This document shows, piece by piece, positions 61,576-64,000 of a DNA stretch of 64,000 bases. Each line of letters starts with the position of its first letter. Within the stretch, counting starts at the first letter, position 1. The position numbers and the translations under genes were made by a program. The notes beneath the pieces were generated by a model. That model searched no databases. It saw only the letters and a list, made by a program, of their open reading frames with translations, and was not told the origin of the DNA. This DNA comes from a bacterium (GTDB lineage Bacteria > Myxococcota_A > Bradymonadia > UBA7976 > UBA1532), in contig JAUHYW010000038.1 in NCBI GenBank assembly GCA_030426085.1, positions 1 through 64,000 of the forward strand, read 5' to 3'.

Positions 61576-61914
61576 ATGAAGATCCCCCGCAACGAACCGT
61601 GCCCCTGCGGCAGCGGCGTCAAGTACAAGAAGTGCCACCTCGGCAAGCCTCTGCCCGGCGAGGAGACCGACGGCGACGCCACGATGGGCCAGGACGTGCA
61701 AAGCGCGCTGGCCGATCGCCGGGTGCAGGGGGCGATCGTGGTGGGCATCCTGGTCTCGGTCGGCGCGGGCATCTGGCAGGGGGCCTACACCGGCATCGTG
61801 GTGGGCGCCGCCTGCCTGCTGGGCATCATCGCCTGGGCCAGCTTCCGCAACCCGCCGCCGCCCAACCCCGACGCCGGGGACCCCGCCGCGCTCAACTTCG
61901 GCCGCCAGGACTGA
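61576..61914 (+). CDS. SEC-C motif membrane protein
   Basis: A 112-residue protein. The first 25 residues are a SEC-C zinc motif, PCPCGSGVKYKKCHLGK, as at the C-terminus of SecA, where it binds zinc and SecB or ribosomes. A short acidic linker leads to two close membrane segments (about 53-90; GAIVVGILVSVGAGIWQGAYT-type and GIVVGAACLLGIIAW split by Gly-Ala). ATG at 61576 follows GGAGG. It is 1 bp before the acyltransferase start. Function unknown, possibly a membrane-anchored zinc adaptor. Confidence 0.78.
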   Translation: MKIPRNEPCPCGSGVKYKKCHLGKPLPGEETDGDATMGQDVQSALADRRVQGAIVVGILVSVGAGIWQGAYTGIVVGAACLLGIIAWASFRNPPPPNPDAGDPAALNFGRQD

Positions 61915-61915
61915 C

Positions 61916-63214
61916 GTGTACGCCTTCGTGGCGCGGGTGTTCGGCCAGGCGGCCGACATCTTCTACCGCCGACGCATGCTCGGCGGCGCCGTGCCGCGCC
62001 AGGGGCCGACGGTCATCGTCTCCAACCACCCAAACGGGCTGATCGACCCGGTCCTGATCATGCGCATCGCCCGGCGGACGGTGCGCTTCCTGGCCAAGGC
62101 CCCGATGTTCGGCATGCCGGTCATCGGCCGGCTGACGAAGTGGGTCCGGGCGCTGCCGGTCTACCGGGCGCAGGACGGGCACGACACATCGGCCAACGCC
62201 GACATGTTCCGGGCGGTGTACGCGGCGCTGGCCGACGGCGACTGCATCTGCCTCTTCCCCGAGGGCGTCAGCCACAACGAGCCGGCCCTGCAACCGCTCA
62301 AGACCGGCGCCGCCCGCATGGCGCTGGGGGCCGAGGCCGCCGCCGATCGACCCCTGGGGGTCCAGATCGTGCCGGTGGGGCTCTACTACCGCGACAAGTC
62401 GGCGTTCCACAGCGAGGTCGCCATCCGCATCGGCGAGCCCATCGTGCTCGACGACGGCTGGCGGGCGCGCCACGCCGAAGACCCGCGGGCCGCAGCCCGG
62501 TCGCTGACCGAGGCCATCGACGAGGCCATCCGCCGGATCACCGTCAACCTCGACGCGTGGGACGACCTGCCGGTGCTCGAGCTGGCCGCCCGCATCTGGC
62601 ACGACGAGCGGGATCCGGTCGAGCGGCTGCGGGCGATGGCCGACGCCCAGCGCACCTTCCTGACGACCCGGCCTCGCCGCATCGAGGCCCTGCGCAACCG
62701 GCTGCTGGCGTTCGGCGACGACCTCGAAGCCCTGGGGCTGACCCCCGAAGCCCTCGACCGCCCGGTGGGCGACGGCCGCCGGGCGCGCTACGTGCTGCGC
62801 AACCTGGTGGCGGCGGTGCTCGGGCTGCCGGTGGCCCTGATCGGCGCGGTGGCCTACTTCGCGCCGTATCAGCTCATCCGGCTGCTGGTGCGGCTCATCG
62901 ACCCCGAGGAGGACATCATCGCCACCGCCAAGGTGCTGGCGGCGGTGCTGTTCTTCGTGCCGTGGCACATCGCGCTGGTGACCGCCACCGCGCTGTGCAT
63001 CGGGCCGGGGACCGCCTTCGTCGCCAGCGTCGGCCTGCCGCTGTGCGCGCTCTACACCCACCACTTCATCGAGGGCCGCATCGCCGCCCTGCGTCGGGCC
63101 CGCATGGCGTGGACCCTGCTGCGGGGGCAGGGGCGCGAGGCGAGCGCCGCGCTGCGGGCCGAGCGGGAGGCGCTGCGGGTCGAGCTCGACGCCCTGGCGG
63201 CCGAGTACGGCTGA
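61916..63214 (+). CDS. Glycerolipid acyltransferase family protein
   Basis: A 432-residue acyltransferase. The catalytic motif is SNHPNGLIDP, with five residues between His and Asp instead of the four of PlsC; that spacing occurs in a separate branch of lysophospholipid/glycerol-3-phosphate acyltransferases. FPEGVSH is the phosphate-binding motif. The C-terminal half has membrane segments (about 295-320 and 340-385; LRNLVAAVLGLPVALIGAVAY split over one helix). GTG start one base after the SEC-C stop shows tight coupling. It probably works on membrane lipids at the inner membrane; the exact substrate is unknown. Confidence 0.8.
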   Translation: MYAFVARVFGQAADIFYRRRMLGGAVPRQGPTVIVSNHPNGLIDPVLIMRIARRTVRFLAKAPMFGMPVIGRLTKWVRALPVYRAQDGHDTSANADMFRAVYAALADGDCICLFPEGVSHNEPALQPLKTGAARMALGAEAAADRPLGVQIVPVGLYYRDKSAFHSEVAIRIGEPIVLDDGWRARHAEDPRAAARSLTEAIDEAIRRITVNLDAWDDLPVLELAARIWHDERDPVERLRAMADAQRTFLTTRPRRIEALRNRLLAFGDDLEALGLTPEALDRPVGDGRRARYVLRNLVAAVLGLPVALIGAVAYFAPYQLIRLLVRLIDPEEDIIATAKVLAAVLFFVPWHIALVTATALCIGPGTAFVASVGLPLCALYTHHFIEGRIAALRRARMAWTLLRGQGREASAALRAEREALRVELDALAAEYG

Positions 63215-63241
63215 GGTCCCCCGCTGCCGATTGCCGTTCAT

Positions 63242-63309
63242 GGTGCACGGCACCCGGCCCCACCGGGGCGGTGGGAGGCGGTTTCGTGCCTCGATTTGTG
63301 CACCGCACC
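63242..63309. promoter_or_regulatory. Two GTGCACsGCACC sites upstream of the symporter promoter
   Basis: GGTGC-ACG-GCACC (63242-63254) is a perfect 5-bp inverted repeat. A near copy, GTGCACCGCACC (63298-63309), lies 55 bp further and just upstream of the candidate -35. They could be activator or repressor sites. Confidence 0.35.
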
Positions 63310-63316
63310 AAAATGC

Positions 63317-63346
63317 TTGACGGGTCGAGAACCCGCTGACTACGGT
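63317..63346 (+). promoter_or_regulatory. Candidate promoter of the symporter gene
   Basis: TTGACG (63317-63322) is followed after 18 bp by TACGGT (63341-63346), giving about 28 bp to the ATG at 63375. The spacer holds a 5-bp inverted repeat CGGGT-CGAGA-ACCCG. The -10 is a weak match. Confidence 0.35.
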
Positions 63347-63374
63347 CCGAGCGCACGCGCACGGAGGTCAACAC

Positions 63375-64000
63375 ATGGACCAGTCGACCATCGCCTGGAT
63401 CGCCTTCGGGGTGTACCTGGCGGTCACCGCCGGGCTGGCGATCATCGGCTACCTCAAGACCGACTCTCTGGAGTCGTTCGCGGTGGGCAAGCGGGACATG
63501 GGCCCGTGGCTGGTGGGCATCACCATGGGCGCCGCGATGAGCTCGACGGCCACCTTCGTGATCAACCCCGGCTTCGTCTACGCCCACGGTCTGAGCGCCT
63601 TCGTGCACCTGGGGCTCGCGGTGGGCATCGGCATCGCGGTGGCGCTGGCGGTCATGTCGCCCACCTTCCGTCGGGTGGGCGTCGACGGCCACGCCCTCAC
63701 CCTGCCCCACTGGATCGGCGCCCGCTATCAGAGCACCGCGCTGCGGGTCATCTTCGGCCTCATCAGCCTGATGTCGATCGCGTTTCTGGTGCTCATCGCC
63801 GGCAGCGTGCAGATCCTGCTGCAGAAGACGCTCGGCCTCAGCCCGGACAACGCCCTGCTGCTGACCATCGGCTTCGTCTTCAGCTACATCCTCATCGGCG
63901 GGACCTACGCCCACACCTACACCAACTCGTTGCAGGGGGTGATGATGGTGTTCGTGACGGTCGCGATCCTGACCAAGACCGTCGGCGCGCTGACCACCGA
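63375..64000 (+). CDS. Sodium:solute symporter (partial, runs off the window)
   Basis: The first 208 residues of an inner-membrane symporter of the SSS/SLC5 family. ATG at 63375 follows GGAGGT. Six or so membrane helices are visible: IAWIAFGVYLAVTAGLAII, the conserved loop SLESFAVGKRDMGPWLVG, the sodium-site region MGAAMSSTATFVINPGFVY, LGLAVGIGIAVALAVM, IFGLISLMSIAFLVLIAG and GFVFSYILIGGTYAHTYT, followed by NSLQGVMM, typical of the PutP/PanF group. The substrate cannot be read from this part. Confidence 0.88.
   Translation, partial: MDQSTIAWIAFGVYLAVTAGLAIIGYLKTDSLESFAVGKRDMGPWLVGITMGAAMSSTATFVINPGFVYAHGLSAFVHLGLAVGIGIAVALAVMSPTFRRVGVDGHALTLPHWIGARYQSTALRVIFGLISLMSIAFLVLIAGSVQILLQKTLGLSPDNALLLTIGFVFSYILIGGTYAHTYTNSLQGVMMVFVTVAILTKTVGALTT

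Overview
The window is very GC-rich, densely packed chromosomal DNA from a Gram-negative bacterium. It most resembles a Myxococcota-type (former Deltaproteobacteria) genome. The clues are GspC-type secretion proteins, an MglA-like GTPase, many lipobox proteins with acidic or Gly-Glu linkers, an OmpA protein with thrombospondin type 3 repeats, a giant surface protein ending in a MYXO-CTERM-like Gly-Cys/hydrophobic/Arg tail, and a MopE-like Cys/Asp repeat lipoprotein. I found no rRNA, tRNA, insertion sequence, prophage or CRISPR. The taxonomic guess is inference from gene content only.

Layout. 168-5565: a TIR-domain protein, a PPi-type phosphofructokinase, two tandem GspC-like proteins, an aldo/keto reductase and a small basic protein. 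5629-22927 (all minus strand): a complete extracellular alpha-glucan utilisation locus. In transcription order it encodes a Glucodextran_C-like lipoprotein, a large outer-membrane barrel, two carbohydrate-binding-like lipoproteins, a second Glucodextran_C-like protein, MalE, MalK, MalF, MalG, a lipoprotein alpha-amylase and a lipoprotein pullulanase. A candidate promoter with a perfect dyad in its spacer precedes it, hairpins sit inside it and a terminator-like hairpin ends it. The implied logic is surface binding and hydrolysis, passage through the barrel, then ABC import.

23179-33989: lipoproteins, a GH113-like glycosidase, a methyltransferase, an ABC1 kinase, an acyltransferase, a DksA-type zinc-finger protein, a glycosyltransferase and a MoxR ATPase. 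34198-36960 is topA. The 959 bp after it hold two oppositely oriented arrays of a 42-bp repeat with a 13-bp dyad core. 37920-39708 is an accessory patch: an Imm51-like protein, an unknown protein and an EEP-family nuclease.

39770-49492 (minus) is one tightly overlapping eight-gene operon: zinc-ribbon membrane protein, MglA-like GTPase, sensor kinase, ThiL, two CNNM/CorC proteins, and two adjacent sensor kinases that look complementary. One has lost the phospho-acceptor His (Tyr instead) but keeps an ATP site; the other keeps His but has lost the ATP site.

50186-54961 (plus) is a coupled four-gene cassette with a MoxR-type AAA+ ATPase and a protein combining a HEXXH zincin motif with a VWA domain. 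55062-61472 holds the OmpA/TSP3 protein and a 1428-residue nidogen/TSP3 surface protein. 61576-64000 holds a SEC-C protein, an acyltransferase and the start of a sodium:solute symporter cut by the window edge.

The best candidates for something undescribed are the 42-bp inverted dyad arrays, the complementary kinase pair, and the AAA+/zincin-VWA cassette.
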